DNA of 64,000 bases from Perognathus longimembris pacificus (Eukaryota > Chordata > Mammalia > Rodentia > Heteromyidae): positions 70,603,300-70,667,299 of the forward strand of contig NC_063164.1 of NCBI RefSeq assembly GCF_023159225.1, given 5' to 3'. Positions 11,485-24,109 of this stretch are shown in pieces. How positions within the stretch are numbered: the stretch's first letter is position 1; each line of letters opens with the position of its first letter. Under the pieces are notes generated by a model that had not been told where the DNA came from, did not search any database, and worked only from the letters and a program-made list of their open reading frames with translations. The position numbers were made by a program, and so were the translations under genes.

Positions 11485-12690
11485 AAATTGCCATCCTGGG
11501 CACAGAGTCAAAAGGATTTTTCATGAATGCTTTTAACAGTGATGACATTGCAAGTTCAGGGCAGCTCATGAAGACTGGTTTCCCTCTCTGCAAGACCAGG
11601 CAGGAACACAGGGAAAGCTCTGACCATTTTGTTAACTGCAGCTTGACTCCCTCCTCACCTTTGGTGTTGGGGGAGGGGGGTGGCCCACCTTGCCCTATAG
11701 CACACTTCCCATGAGGCAAAACACTACCTTTACATAGATGATTTATTACTCAGTTATTCTATGCAAGTTACCTGAAGAAGTAAACATCTTAATGACTTTC
11801 ATTATAGGAAAACATAACTAAGACAATGAAGATAGGTCTATTACAAGCTTAAATCCTAAATAATCTGGTAAAGGTTTAATATCAGTTGTTGTTGTTGTTG
11901 TTTATTTTTTGTCAGCAGAAGCTTCAGATGGAAAGGAAAAAAGAACAAAGAAGCAAGAACACCCACATACACACATCAGAAGTGCAATTTTAGAATACAA
12001 TTTTACAAATTTCAGAAAAGTTGCAAGGAAGTAATATTTCAACAAAGATTATTAAAAAGAAAAAAAAATTGCAAAGGTAGTACCCAAATATGAAAAAGAA
12101 GAAAACACTGAGATTTTGGGTAATCTTTGCTTACCAAAAGTTGTCTTATGGAAACACTAATAAGAACAGAAACTACATCTTAACTAAAACCATCTGATGG
12201 CTGAACTCTAGGTAGCATATAAACAGGATCTTTGTCTTTATATTTCTACAAGCAGCTGAATGCAATTTTGGTTGGCGTTTTAAATAAAAGTTGGATTTTT
12301 TCTCAACAGATGAAATCTATATATTTAATATTTGCATTTCTGAAATCTGTCTTCAGCCATAGGAGGGTCTGAACACCAGTAACCCTACACAGGCACATGC
12401 ACATGCGCACGCGTGCATGTGTACACGCACATGCATGTGTGCAGGTGCACACACACACACAGAACATGGAGATGTGTTAAGATGCGTGTCTGTATTTAAA
12501 TCTGATGATTTCATAAAAATTTACACTGAACCCAATAGACTGAGGAGTACATAGGAAGCACTAAGCAAAATTTTATTTAACACTGTAAGGCCAAGCAACA
12601 AGTCTATAATCTAGAAATTTTATCTTAATTCTTTTCATAAACTAAAATAATTATCATTGCAGTAATGCTAGTTATGAGGTAATAAAGATC
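11485..12690. other. Intergenic stretch, mostly unrecognised
   Basis: It contains a GTT run near 11885 and the alternating purine-pyrimidine tract at 12389-12463. The 11520-11715 part is less AT-rich and keeps open frames on both strands, but none looks like a known protein. Confidence 0.5.
12389..12463 (+). repeat. Alternating purine-pyrimidine (CA/TG/CG) tract
   Basis: A mosaic of ACATGC, GCGCACGCGTGCATGTG and (CA)n. Such alternation favours Z-DNA and contains self-complementary segments. Confidence 0.8.
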
Positions 12691-12694
12691 TACT

Positions 12695-12825
12695 TAAATA
12701 ACCACCATGCTTCAGGAGGCTAAAGCAAGAGGATCACAAGTTTGAGGTCAGCCTTGGTACCATAGCAAGTCTGAGGCCAGCATGAGCTCCACAGTAATAC
12801 TGTGTCTCCAAAAACCCTAATTAAA
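12695..12825 (+). mobile_element. B1-like SINE monomer (plus)
   Basis: CTTCAGGAGGCTAAAGCAAG and GGATCACAAGTTTGAGGTCA are characteristic of the 7SL-derived B1 body. The right tRNA-like unit is absent. Confidence 0.65.
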
Positions 12826-13225
12826 CCAAAAGTAAAATAGAAAAATCCACTTACATATGTTCAGATTTTGTGTGCTTCTCTTCCCCCAAAGCAGCCGATC
12901 GTTTAGCACCATTACAAGTCCTTGTTTCTTAAGCTAACAAATCCAAAAAGAGTAGAAAACAAATTTATGAAGTATTATTTGATGAAAACATAAAGGGTTG
13001 ACTAAAGGTATTTTTCTTTTACCAATTTAACATTGATGCCATCTGAAATTGCTACTATTGATCTATTTACTTGACTGAAAGCATTCAAAGGCTCTGGTAG
13101 AAGGTAAATACGTAACAGCTACAATTGGAATTTGCATAGTATAATGGTGCAGTGCTAACCCCAGCACTTGGGAGGAGGCAGGAGAACCATAGCAAATACC
13201 TTGCCTTAAAATTTGTTTTTTAAAG

Positions 13226-13455
13226 CATAAGTAGGCACTGGTAACTCACACCTGTAATCCTAGCTACATGAAGGCTAAGATGTAGGGATAAAGGTTCAAA
13301 GCCAGTCCAGGCAGGAAAATCTGTGAAACTCTTATCTCCAGTTAAACATCAGGAAAACAGAAATGGTGCTGTGGATTAAACTGGTAGAGTACTACCCTTA
13401 AGCAAAAGAGCTCAGAGACAGCACCCAGACTCTGAGTTCAGGCCCCACAATCAAT
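13226..13455 (+). mobile_element. B1-derived dimeric SINE (plus)
   Basis: Left B1 unit (ACACCTGTAATCCTAGCTAC) and right unit (GAGTACTACCCTTAAGCAAA, then CTGAGTTCAGGCCC) with an A-rich tail. A short B1-like scrap precedes it at about 13150-13205. Confidence 0.85.
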
Positions 13456-13559
13456 TTTTGTTTTTAAAAAAAAGGGAGTGGGGGAGAAGGAAAAGAAGAA
13501 AAGAAGGAAAGAGGGAGAAAGGGAGGAAGGGAAGGATTCAGATTAAGGGAATAACTTAA

Positions 13560-15372
13560 AATTTGGGGCTTGTACATCCACATCTGTTGATAAGCCCTTT
13601 AAATATCCCCACTTTACCCATAAAACTGTCTGCCAATGACACTGAGTTCATAAAGCCCTCCAGAAACCAAGAGTAAATAACTGTGTCACAGAAAATTGCT
13701 AAGAAGAGATTTTCGAGTACTATTGCTATGTCCTTGGAATTACAGAGCCCTCCCCTCTAAGAAGCTTTGGTTATCTTCCCTCTGCTCTCCACAGAGCTCA
13801 TATGTACTAGGTGGGATAGGGCTGGGAGCGCACCATAGGGAGCTGAAGCCATGGCACATGTTGTCTATGTCCACCCTTTGAAGGCCAAGGCTTTCTCTGC
13901 TGAGGGCTCATCTCATCTGGCTCCTTGTTTCCCAGGACATTCCTCCAGTGTTTGTACAAATATGTTCTACCATGCACAATATGTAAATTTGCCCAAGTCT
14001 GCCTGAGCTATCCTCTCATTTGAGACCATATTCACATATGTGAATTTGAATAGTTAAGTATTAATCCAGTGTCAGCCACAGACATCTTCACAAGCATTAG
14101 ATTCAGACATCAACAAAACCTGCAGCAAACTGCAAATGTGATTTGAGAAGAAAATGTGAAAGGGGGGAAAAAAGAGATATAATGATTAGAAGTCCTGCGC
14201 ACAGAGTTAAGACGTGGGAAATTAAGGCCAGGTACCTTTACAGTGAATGGCCCCAAGCAGCCTGCATATATTGTTCTCACAGGCTGAGGACACCTGTTTA
14301 CAGGGAGCTGAAACAGGAAGGAGAGACCCCAGAGATAAACTTGGCGAGTTTACATATTTCTGAAATCCATTTGGGGAAGAAATAATAATTTTTTCAGTGA
14401 AACTGCATAGAAAAGTTCCATTTCACACGTCTGTGACTGGTCTTCCCTATGATTGGCTCTATTTCGTCTTTAGCCAGTCATAACATCAGTCTACACAATA
14501 GCAAACACTTATCCAATTCAGCCATAATCAAAGCTCCAGTGGTTGAGCCAGCTGTTTTCTGTACAAAACACCACGCAATCAACTGGACCAAGTTCATGAC
14601 TGGGTTGATAGAAATGACCAGATGTTCGAGCATTACGTAAATGTTCAGTGCCAACTGAAAACGGGAGTGTTGGCTGTCATTTCTCACATAGTCTAAAAAT
14701 GTGCACTTGTACTTTCCTCATAAATTAAAAAATATCAACAAAGATCTTGGATACACATAGGCATTTGCCTATGTATGTACATAAATACACAGAAAATGGG
14801 AGTGAGTGAGCATGTGATATAGTTGCCTGTTAAATTAATCTGCATGGTCTCAGTTTCACAAAATGCAACATCTCTGTCTCCTACCAGACTGTGCTATTTC
14901 TACCTTCCTACTAATCTGTTCTTGCCCTTAGGGCATGATGCTACTAAGCTGTGTTTCCCTCAGCTTTGAGCATATGGGAGAAACTGCTGGGAAAGGGAAA
15001 GAAATGAAAGAAAAAAAAGCACAATGACAGTAATCTGACTACTTCCAATACTGGAATCAGAGAATACAAGTAGAACAGATTTTTTCAAGTTAGGATTCCA
15101 TGTGCAGTGAAAACCATAATCCTGTGTGAAGGTAGAAGAACATTTTCAGAGGCACATAAATGTCATTATTCTTACTTCTCAAGAAACAACTGTACAGTGT
15201 GCTCCTGCAACACAGGAGAGTAAACCAAAAAGGAAGAAGATGTGAAAGTCAGAAAACAGGGATGTTACATAGGAATAGAAGAAAAATGCCTAGACAATGC
15301 ATCCGGTTAGTGGGGGGTTGGGGAGGGGGCTATGGGGCAGATCTTTGCAGCAAGACATTTAAAATAAGATGA
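13560..15372. other. Intergenic stretch, nothing recognised
   Basis: No repeat or gene that I can name. The 14449-14687 segment is open in both directions over short spans, without family resemblance. Confidence 0.5.
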
Positions 15373-15376
15373 AGCT

Positions 15377-15480
15377 GAACCAGGCATGTTGGTACATGCT
15401 TGTAATCCCAGTCACTTGGGGGACTGCAAGTTCAAGGCCAACAAGGCAAAGTCAGAGAAACAGTTTCTCAAAAACAAAAT
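15377..15480 (+). mobile_element. B1-like SINE (plus), partial
   Basis: CAGGCATGTTGGTACATGCT, TGTAATCCCAGTCACTTGGG and a CAAA-rich tail identify a B1 body. Confidence 0.75.
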
Positions 15481-15639
15481 TCAAAAAATACAAACAAAAG
15501 GGCTAGGAACATGGGTCTAAAAATAGAGTGTTGGTTAAATAACTAATGGACAAGCTGAGGCAATAACAATGCAAATTTATTGCCAGCATAGGCAACTTAG
15601 TGAGTTCTTGTCTTTAAATTTAAAAATAAAGCAGAGTAA

Positions 15640-17890
15640 AAACTATTAACTTGAAGAGAACAAAATATTGGTCCTAAAGTGACTATTACTTATCCATTAG
15701 TAATTATGTAGTCATAAAATATTAACACTGATTAATAGACTAATTGAATTTTCATATGATCATCTTAAGAAGTGATCATAAGTGAGCTAAGTGTGATTAT
15801 GGAAAGAAGCAGAAAAAAACTTAAATAGTCCTCCTCTGAGCTGGTAACTGAAACAATCTTTTTCAGTTTCCTCTCATTGTTGACTGGCAATTCTCATTCT
15901 CCCTCTGTATTTCTATTGTCTAAAGAGCAATTTTGAGAACATATATGTGTCAAATAAACCATTATAATACTAATCAATTAGCAAACTATTTATTTGAAAA
16001 GGAATAACATGTTGACATATATTTGACTCTAATTTTATGTAGATGTTTGCTCCAAAGTAGCTTGGGAGTGAAAAAAATTCAACGTATTTAAAAATATTAG
16101 CAACCTACTTTTACTAATTTAGTGTTATATTCTCTCAATAGAATTACAATAACATATATTAAAACATCTGCATTGAATATAATTAAAAAGAGCAAATCAT
16201 TTATGAAAGATATTCAGGGTTCTCCCATAAATCCATAGAAAGTGGCCATCTAGTTTATCTCCCTTATATATCCTCTGTGTCCAATTATTATTATCTAATT
16301 GTATTTTCTCTGGGAGATCAATTAAAGTATGCATATAGAGACAAATCAGGGCAAACACCATGAACATTTCATTGCTCTTTCTAATCATGTTTGTTTTAAT
16401 TAAGCATATTAGAATGTCTTCACCTTTGCCTATGTGTCAGCCTAGAATCTAACTCTAAACATGGGACCAGCTCTTGATAAGATTCTATGAGTAGGGCTTA
16501 CACAACAAACTCAAGTGTATCAGCCAGCTGAATCATTCCCATTTCTCCTTTCCAATCTTTTCAGAATCCTGTTATCTCCTTCTGCCCAATAGCGTTCTCA
16601 TTTTTTTCCCTAGAAAATGAGAAGTCTCTAGGATTTTATGGAAAGAGAAGACAAGGTACAAGCCTAAGCCTAATCAAAGTAAGATTATCTTCTTGACATT
16701 CTGTAAAAGGAACAATAACATCTTAAGGACCTCAAAAGATTTCCTTATTCATTCATTTTTTTAAATCAATCTGTAATTGGATCATTTGGCTTTAACCTAT
16801 TCTTTGATGTAGAGGAACAAATTCCCTATAATTGGTATTTCAAAATTCATGTCAAATAAAAATTTATTGAGTCCAATATGAGAAATTTTTGCAATTCATC
16901 CTGAGATATTTTTCTACAGAATATGTTTTAATTATTTAAGACTTAGATATACTATGGGGATTAAAAACACATTTTAAAGATAGTTTAAACTGCCACAAAA
17001 CAGAAAAATTCTGTCAGTATATTATATACTCTCTGTAACATTGGGAAAACACTGCACACTCCAGAAAAGCAGTGAATTTACACATCATTTCCTGGAAAAA
17101 AACTAAATGTACAATAATATGAAGTAATGTTATTTGAAAATTGAAAATACCTTAAAAGTATAGAATGCACAATAGAAAGTATCAAAATTATAATCTTTTA
17201 TAGAGTTTTAACCTATATAGAAATATTCATGTGTGCACATTTAAATCATTTCTAAATGATATTACTATCCTCATAATACGTTGTTCTCTTTTTAAAGAAG
17301 ATTTAGACACAATTTTGTGATATATATCTCTAGGGATTTGTGTCAAAGCTAAAGTTACATATCGAAGCAAAATTCTAGAAGAAACTGTCATTAAACATAA
17401 ATGAAATGAAAGGCAATAAATAGTGTTTATCTACTAGGAACTTAAACATATAATCTTATAATTTTCGGTCAGAAGATTAAAGTTGACTTTAATTTACTAC
17501 TACACAAACCATTCAAACCCTAGGCATGTGAGTTATTCTTTGCCCCTTCGTGTTAATTGTCTGCCAGAGAGCAAGCTAATGACCTGACTGAACTTCAGTT
17601 ACTGTAATCTGAAATACTGAGTACAACACTTTGTGAAATTCTAAGATTTTCCAGAGACTCCAACAGGAATGCACTGAATTTTGTGGTACTATTCCATTAC
17701 AGCTGATGCATAGTTTATATACTTTCTTAATTCCACAAATCTTTGTGTGATTCTTTTTATTTGTCATTACCTGCCAATTGCTAGAATATTCATACAGCAC
17801 TGATTTGTTAATTTTTTGGCCTTTTGTAAATCATAGATTCTTCTAAAAACTGAGTGTCTTTAGTACTGGTACAAAATAGCAAAAAATAAG
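15640..17890. other. Long repeat-poor AT-rich stretch
   Basis: About 2.2 kb without recognisable SINE, L1 or gene. It is a candidate for conserved non-coding sequence only because it is free of repeats. Confidence 0.45.
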
Positions 17891-17896
17891 AATCAG

Positions 17897-18085
17897 CCAG
17901 GCACTCATGGCTCACAATTTTCATCCTATCTAAACAGAAGACTGAGATTGTGATTCAAAGCCAGACCAGACAAACTGGCAGAACGCCAGAACTGAAGATG
18001 TGGCTCCAGTGTTACAGTGCCCTCCTTAAGTGAAAAGGCCAAGTGGGAGTGTAAGGTCCTGAATGCAAAAATTAGTACCAGAGTA
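17897..18085 (+). mobile_element. B1-derived dimeric SINE (plus), decayed
   Basis: GCCAGGCACTCATGGCTCAC opens the B1 part; GATGTGGCTCCAGTGTTACA marks the right unit. Confidence 0.75.
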
Positions 18086-18863
18086 AAAATTAAAATCAAA
18101 TAATCACCTACCAACACCACCGTTTCCACATATAATTTGGCTTTGCATCAAAATGGAATTAAGAAGGATAGATTTAGCACATTATAAACATCTAAAACAT
18201 CCAACACAATGGAGAAAAACATAGTTTTCAGAGTGAGGAAAGAAACATAACAAGACTATATACTCTTTGAGAGAAAGAAAATATCTGGCAGTACCTGGAG
18301 GCAATTTCCAGGCAACAACAGTCAGGTGTCTTTCTGAGGTAAAGAAGGAGGAATTCAAATTTAGGGAAAACAAGAAGGCAGAATTTGTGGGGTATAATAA
18401 TACAGAGGGAGAAACTATACAGAGAAAGAATCCTAGAGATCCAGAGACTATAGCTGAGTTCTGAGTGTGCGTATGTAACCTTCTACATACATAATGAGCT
18501 CTACTGAAGAAAGAAGCACAAGAAAAAGTAGTTGGAAAAGTTTCTGGAGCTCATAGAAGCCTAGGAATAGTTTGTATCACCACCTATGCTATAAAATAAC
18601 AACAAATACATACAGCATTAAGTTAAAAGCCTCAGAAAGATATTATATTCCAAAGCACTAAATAATCAACTCATTGAAATCTAGGGATAAAAAGGAAATC
18701 TCAAAATCACCACAAAAATAATGCAATATATTACACATAGAGAAAGTGAGGAAAAAAATAACATCATAAAGTGTGTGAGCCAAATGTACTGAAGAGGAAA
18801 AACTGTCTACCTACAACTCTTTACAAAAAGAAAAAAAGAATTTCATTACAAAAATGAAGAATA

Positions 18864-19097
18864 GCTGGGCATTGGTGATTCACTCCTGTAATCCTACCTA
18901 CTCAGAAGGCTTAGATCTGAAGATTGCGGTTTAAGGACAGCCCAGGCAGGAAGGTCTGCGAGGCTCTTATCGCCAATACATTACTCAGAAAAGGCTGGAA
19001 GTGATGCTGTGGTTCAAGTGGTAGAGTGCTAGGCTTGAGCACAAAGAAGCTTAGGGACAGGATCCAGGTCCTGAGTTCAAGCCCCAGGACAGGCAAA
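18864..19097 (+). mobile_element. B1-derived dimeric SINE (plus), well preserved
   Basis: The left unit contains CTCCTGTAATCCTACCTACT. The right unit contains GCTGTGGTTCAAGTGGTAGA and CTGAGTTCAAGCCCCAGGAC, then an A tail. The right unit retains an intact B-box-like GAGTTCAAGCC. Confidence 0.9.
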
Positions 19098-19543
19098 AAA
19101 TTAAAATTTAAAAAAGGGAAGAATAAGTATATTTCTGGATGGACAAAACCAACAAAATTCACAGATGAGAACCGCACTCCAACAAATGGAAAGTTACACT
19201 TCACAAAAGATTGAAGAATATAAAACACGGTAAATATATAGGAGGATATTTAAAATGCTAGTTGAAAAAAAGAGATCTTCTCTGGTGGTAGGGTCCCACC
19301 ATTTCTCTCAGTCTTTAAATTGCTAAAGCTGTACATACATGTAAAAAGAAAAAAGTAGATTATTTTAGGGGAGATGTAGGCACAGAATTATTATGGCATT
19401 TCATATGCAGTTAATGCTGTTAATGCTTAAAAATAATAAATAGTAATGAAATTACTTCTGTTGAGTAAAATTTTTCTGTCATTTTAGAATAAAAGCTGAA
19501 AAATCTTTTTTCTATATACACAAAATGCCTTCTTTTATCTGAA

Positions 19544-20828
19544 TCACTATTTATTTATTGTCAAAGTGATGTACAAAGGGGCTACAGTTTCATACATAAG
19601 GCATTGGGTACACTTGTACAATTTGTTACCTCTTCCCTCATTTCCCCCTCCCCCTCCCCCTTTCTCTCTCCCCCCATGAGTGTTCAGTTGGTTTACACCA
19701 AATGGTTTTGCAAGTATTGCTTTTGGAGTCATTTGTCTTTTTATCCTTTGTCTTTCGATTTTGATATTCCCTTTCCCTTCCCTAGTTCTAATACAAGTAT
19801 ATACAGTATCCAGGGTACTCAGATGAGATACAGTGATAGCACAGGGACAACCACAGGAAGGGGATACAAGAGGATGATCAACAGAAAAGAGCTACGGTAT
19901 CACATGGCATGTTGAAAATAATTACAACAGTGATATAGCACTCATTTCCATAACATGGAGTTCATTTCACTTTAGCATCATCTTATGTGTTCATAAGGGC
20001 ATAGCTACTGGGCTCTTGTGGTCTTCTACTAGGACTACCCTAAACCTGTACTAATTATTCCCTAAGGGGGAAACCATAGAGTCCATGTTTATTTGGGTCT
20101 GGCTCACTTCACTTAGTATGATTTTTTCCAAGTCCTTCCATATCCTTACAAATGGGACAATGTCATTGTTTCTGATAGAGGCATAAAATTCCATTGTGTA
20201 TATGTACCACATTTTCCTGATCCATTCGTCTACTGAGGGGCATCTAGGTTGGTTCCATATTTTAGTAATGACAAACTGTGCTGCAATGTACATTGTTTGC
20301 TGGTGGCTGTAGTGTGGTCTTGCTTGTAATCTTCTGGGTAGATGCCCAAAAGTGGGGCTGCTGGGTCATAGCGGAGCTCTAGGTTTAGCCTTCTGAGGAA
20401 GCTCCATATTGCGTTCCAGAGTGGCTGAACAAGTTTACATTCCAACCAAAAATGTAGTTAGGGTTCCCTTTTGGACATATCCCCTCCAGCATTTGTTATT
20501 GTTAGTTTTCCTGATAATGGACATTCTTACTGGAGTGAGGTGGAATCTCAATGTTGTTTTGATTTGCATTTCTTTTATGGCCAGTGATGTAGAGCACTTC
20601 TTCATATGTCTCTTGGCCATTTCCTCTTCAGAGAAGTCTCTTCTTAGGTCTTTAGCCCACTTGTTGAGGGGGCTGTTGGTTGTTTGAGGATTTGTTTTGA
20701 AGGAATTTAATTTTTTTAGTTCTGCATATACTTTAGATATGAGGTCTTTGTCCCTTGTATGGCTGGTAAAGATCTTCTCTTAATCTGTGGGCTTTCTGTT
20801 TATCTTGCCCTGCAGAAGCTCTGCAGTA
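19544..20828 (-). mobile_element. 5'-truncated L1, ~1.3 kb (minus): ORF2 C-terminus and 3' UTR
   Basis: This is the longest L1 in the window. On the minus strand, frames around 20445-20051 show the L1 ORF2 C-terminal signature (WNQPRCPSVDEWIRKMWYIY, then TMEFYASIRNN), interrupted by frameshifts. The 3' UTR has the polypurine tract near 19640-19680 and ends with the antisense of TTTGACAATAAATAAAT. It is a dead fragment lacking ORF1, endonuclease and most of the reverse transcriptase. Confidence 0.9.
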
Positions 20829-20829
20829 A

Positions 20830-22374
20830 CAATTTTTTTTTTTGAGAAATCATGTAAGATGATAAAGCGTTTGAATGGTATTGTAAACAGTTTTCAATTT
20901 TAAAGTATATTTTTACATTAAATGGTTATTTGAAATCAAATAATTTTGTATATAAAGCTCAATAATATTTTTGAAAATCTTTCAATGTAAGTGACTATTT
21001 AAATAAAAAATGAGAACAATGGTGTTGAGGGCTTGAAACATATGAAAGTCAAATACAGAGCAACAAAAGCAAATGATAAGGAATAAAAGTGCAATGTGTA
21101 AAGTTTTTACACTACATATTCAATAGTGTAATTTTGTTTGAAGGTAGGCAATGTTAAGTATAAATGTAATATAAACCCATAAGCACTAAACAAAAATTAA
21201 AAACAAAGAGATGTAGTCAACCAACAACATATATAAAATACAAATGTGAAAGTAGCCATTACGTACCACCACCCAAAAAAACATCAACATGATGACCTCC
21301 AGTTACATCCATTTTCCTGCAAGTAACCTAATTTCATTTCCTTTATGGTTGTGTACTCATGATGTGTGTGCATATACATACATATATATAATGTGTGTAT
21401 ATATAAACACATGTGTATATACATGTATGCTGATTTATACATACATATATAATATATATGTACATACATGTAACTTGACAGTGAAAATAAAAAAGTATAC
21501 TGGGTTTTAAAAAAGCATTTATAACAGCAAAAAGTATAGCATATATAAGCATAGCATGGCTTTGAGATTATCTGTAGTTTTAAGCACTTAGTATGGGTCT
21601 TTGTGTATATCTCTGGAAGCTTACAGGGAATGGGGAACTGCAGTGCTTAAAGATTTACATTTATCTCTCAATGACTAGTAGAATAAGGAGTCAGAAATTC
21701 TTAAGGATATGAGGCTCCTGAGAACAAAAACTAATTTGACCTAAGTGCTATTTATAAAGCACTATGCCCCACAAAGCAAAATACAGAAATGTCTCAAGGA
21801 CATTCTAAACATTTGCAAAATTCAGTACCATAAAATGAGTCTTAACAAAATTAGCAGAAATGAGACTGTAAAAAGTCTCTTCTCTTTCTACAAAACAGTT
21901 AAACTAGTAATTAGCAGAGAATTATTGTGGAAAATATCCAATATCTGGAAATTAAATGTACTTTTAAATGATTTTAGACCAAGGAAAAAATGAGAAGAGC
22001 AAATAGAAAATATCTGAAATTAATGAAGACATGACACATCAAAATGTATGGTACATATCTAAAGAGGAATTTAGAGGAGAAATTATAGAAAAATGCTAAT
22101 ATTTGTAAATGTTTTAAATAAATTATATGAGTTTCCATGTTAAGAAACCTCAAAAAAGAATGTTAATTTAAATGTAAACCAAGTACAGAGAAGGAAGTAA
22201 AGAGCAAGTATCAATGGTATTGAGAATAGAGTGAAAGTGGAAAATCAGCAAAACAAACACAATGAGAAAAATCACAGAAATTATAAATCTCTAGTCAAAC
22301 TGAACAGGAAAAAAAGACAGAAATTCCTTATACTAGAAATAAAAATGAAGGTCATCATAGATTCTACACATATT
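20830..22374. other. AT-rich intergenic stretch with a TG/TA-rich patch
   Basis: Nothing recognisable except the 21360-21478 tract of TATATA, TGTGTG and ACATAC units with partial inverted symmetry. Confidence 0.55.
21360..21478. repeat. TG/TA-rich low-complexity tract with inverted symmetry
   Basis: Stretches such as TATATAAACACATGTGTATA and ACATACATATATAATATATA can pair with nearby complements. Confidence 0.75.
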
Positions 22375-22389
22375 AAAAGAAGATCCCTG

Positions 22390-22592
22390 GGGCTGGGGAT
22401 ATAGCCTAGTGGCAAGAGTGCCTGCCTCGGATACACGAGGCCCTAGGTTCGATTCCCCAGCACCACATATACAGAAAACGGCCAGAAGCAGCGCTGTGGC
22501 TCAAGTGGCGGAGTGGTAGCCTTGAGCGGGAAGAAGCCAGGGACAGTGCTCAGGCCCTGAGTCCAAGGCCCAGGACTGGCAAAAAAAAAAAA
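22390..22592 (+). mobile_element. IDL-Geo SINE (plus), young, with 15 bp TSD
   Basis: GGGCTGGGGATATAGCCTAG starts the ID-like left monomer. The B box GGTTCGATTCC is intact and several CpGs survive. The right monomer ends GGCCCAGGACTGGC and a pure A run. AAAAGAAGATCCCTG flanks it at 22375-22389 and 22593-22607. Confidence 0.95.
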
Positions 22593-22614
22593 AAAAGAAG
22601 ATCCCTGACCTTGG

Positions 22615-23635
22615 AGAGTTTAGAATGTAGTCAGTAGAACATGTTCTACTCACAGGAAACAAAGAACAATTTAAGAATAATTCTATTGCTAATAATTGGA
22701 AATACCAATATGTATGTAGCACTTACACCAATATGTATGTAGGACAAAAATAGTTTGATATCACAAGCCTTATTGGTAAGTAGTATCACTATATTCAACC
22801 CACAGATATAGTCCAGAGGTAGCTGGGTAATACAGATATAACAAGATGTTTTAGTAATTCAGAATCTGGAGGATAAATCAGGAATAAGAGGAGAAATAAG
22901 GACTTTATTCAGCCAGAGAAACTGTCAAGTAAGTGCTAAGGTTTGAGCCTCATCAAACAAGGTCTATGCTGATGGCTACTGGCATTTTTGCAGTAGATAT
23001 TCTGTTGTAATATTATCAAATATACGGACTTTGGAAGAATAGTTTAAATCAATTGTTCAACATCTGGACAAATTCTATATTCCAGGCTCTGGTATCACAC
23101 AAATGAACAAAAGATGACTATCTTTAAAATAAATATACATTATGCACCAAGTTGCTTGCTGTTATCATCAAAAAGGTCATAATGTAGTTAGTTGTATATG
23201 TATGTAATATAGTGAAGCAGAAAAAGAGTAGGTTCATTAAGAGCTAAAGTAAGTAACGTTACATTTGATCCTTATTACTCACAGGTTCCTTGCCTATAGA
23301 TTCAACTATGAATGCATAATATTCCAGAAAAGATTGTTTCTATACTAAACATCAAAATATATTTTTATTGTGTTATTCTCTGAACAATACAGTAAGAAAA
23401 TTATATTTAGGTAACATTTATAGTGTGCTAGATCATATAAGTTATCCAGAGCTGATTTATATGAGACAATATCTATAGATAGATAGATAGATAGATATAG
23501 ATAGATTATAGTACTACACTATTTTATTTAAGGGACTTAAGAATCTATGGACTGTGAAACAATCTCTCAGTTTACCAAGGGGTAACTATATATAAATTCT
23601 AGACAACACGAGATTTGTAAGAATTATCCAGAGAT
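22615..23635. other. AT-rich intergenic stretch
   Basis: No gene or interspersed repeat recognised apart from a TAGA microsatellite at 23470-23507. Confidence 0.5.
23470..23507 (+). repeat. (TAGA)n microsatellite
   Basis: About nine TAGA/TATAGA units. Confidence 0.9.
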
Positions 23636-23636
23636 A

Positions 23637-24037
23637 TCTTCATATTACATCACTGTTGTAATTACTTTCAACATGCCATGTGAAACCATAGCTTCTTTTG
23701 TTGATGATCCTCTTGTATCCCTTCCTGTGGTTGTACCCATGCTATCACTGTATCTCTTCTGAAAACACTGGATACTGTATATACTGGTATTAGAACTAGG
23801 GAAGTGAAAGGGAATATCAAAATCGAGAGACAAAGGATAAAAAGACAAACGACTCCAAAAGCAATACTTGCAAAACCATTTGGTGTAAACCAACTGAACA
23901 ACTCATGGGGAGAAAGGGAAAGAGGGAGGGGGGGAGAGGGGAATGAGGGAAGAGGTAAGAAACAGTACAAGAAATGTACCCAAGGCCTAAAACTGTAACC
24001 CCTTTGTACATCACTTTGACAATAAAATAAATAAAGG
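23637..24037 (+). mobile_element. L1 3' UTR (sense)
   Basis: It runs from ACATCACTGTTGTAATTACT through AACATGCCATGTGAAACC, CAACTGAACAACTCATGGGG and a purine tract to ACTTTGACAATAAAATAAAT. A (GAA/GGA)n tract follows at 24051-24090. The antisense Pro/Ser/Phe-rich frames here are artefacts of the purine tracts. Confidence 0.85.
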
Positions 24038-24050
24038 GCACATGGATATA

Positions 24051-24090
24051 GGAAGAAGAAGAAGGAGGAGGAGAAGGAGAAGAAGAAACC
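24051..24090 (+). repeat. (GAA)n/(GGA)n purine microsatellite
   Basis: A GAAGAAGAAGGAGGAGGAGA-type run immediately after an L1 A-rich tail. Confidence 0.9.
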
Positions 24091-24109
24091 ATGAAAAAAG
24101 TAAAAAAAA

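Noticed and set aside
20051..20445. Open frames with WNQPRCPSVDEW and MWYIYTMEFY motifs
   Set aside because: These are the C-terminus of L1 ORF2 in a 5'-truncated copy with frameshifts, not a host gene.
22390..22480. tRNA-Ala-like sequence with A and B boxes
   Set aside because: It is the left monomer of a SINE with a target duplication and A tail, repeated many times in the window; it is not a tRNA gene. The same applies to the other ID-like units.
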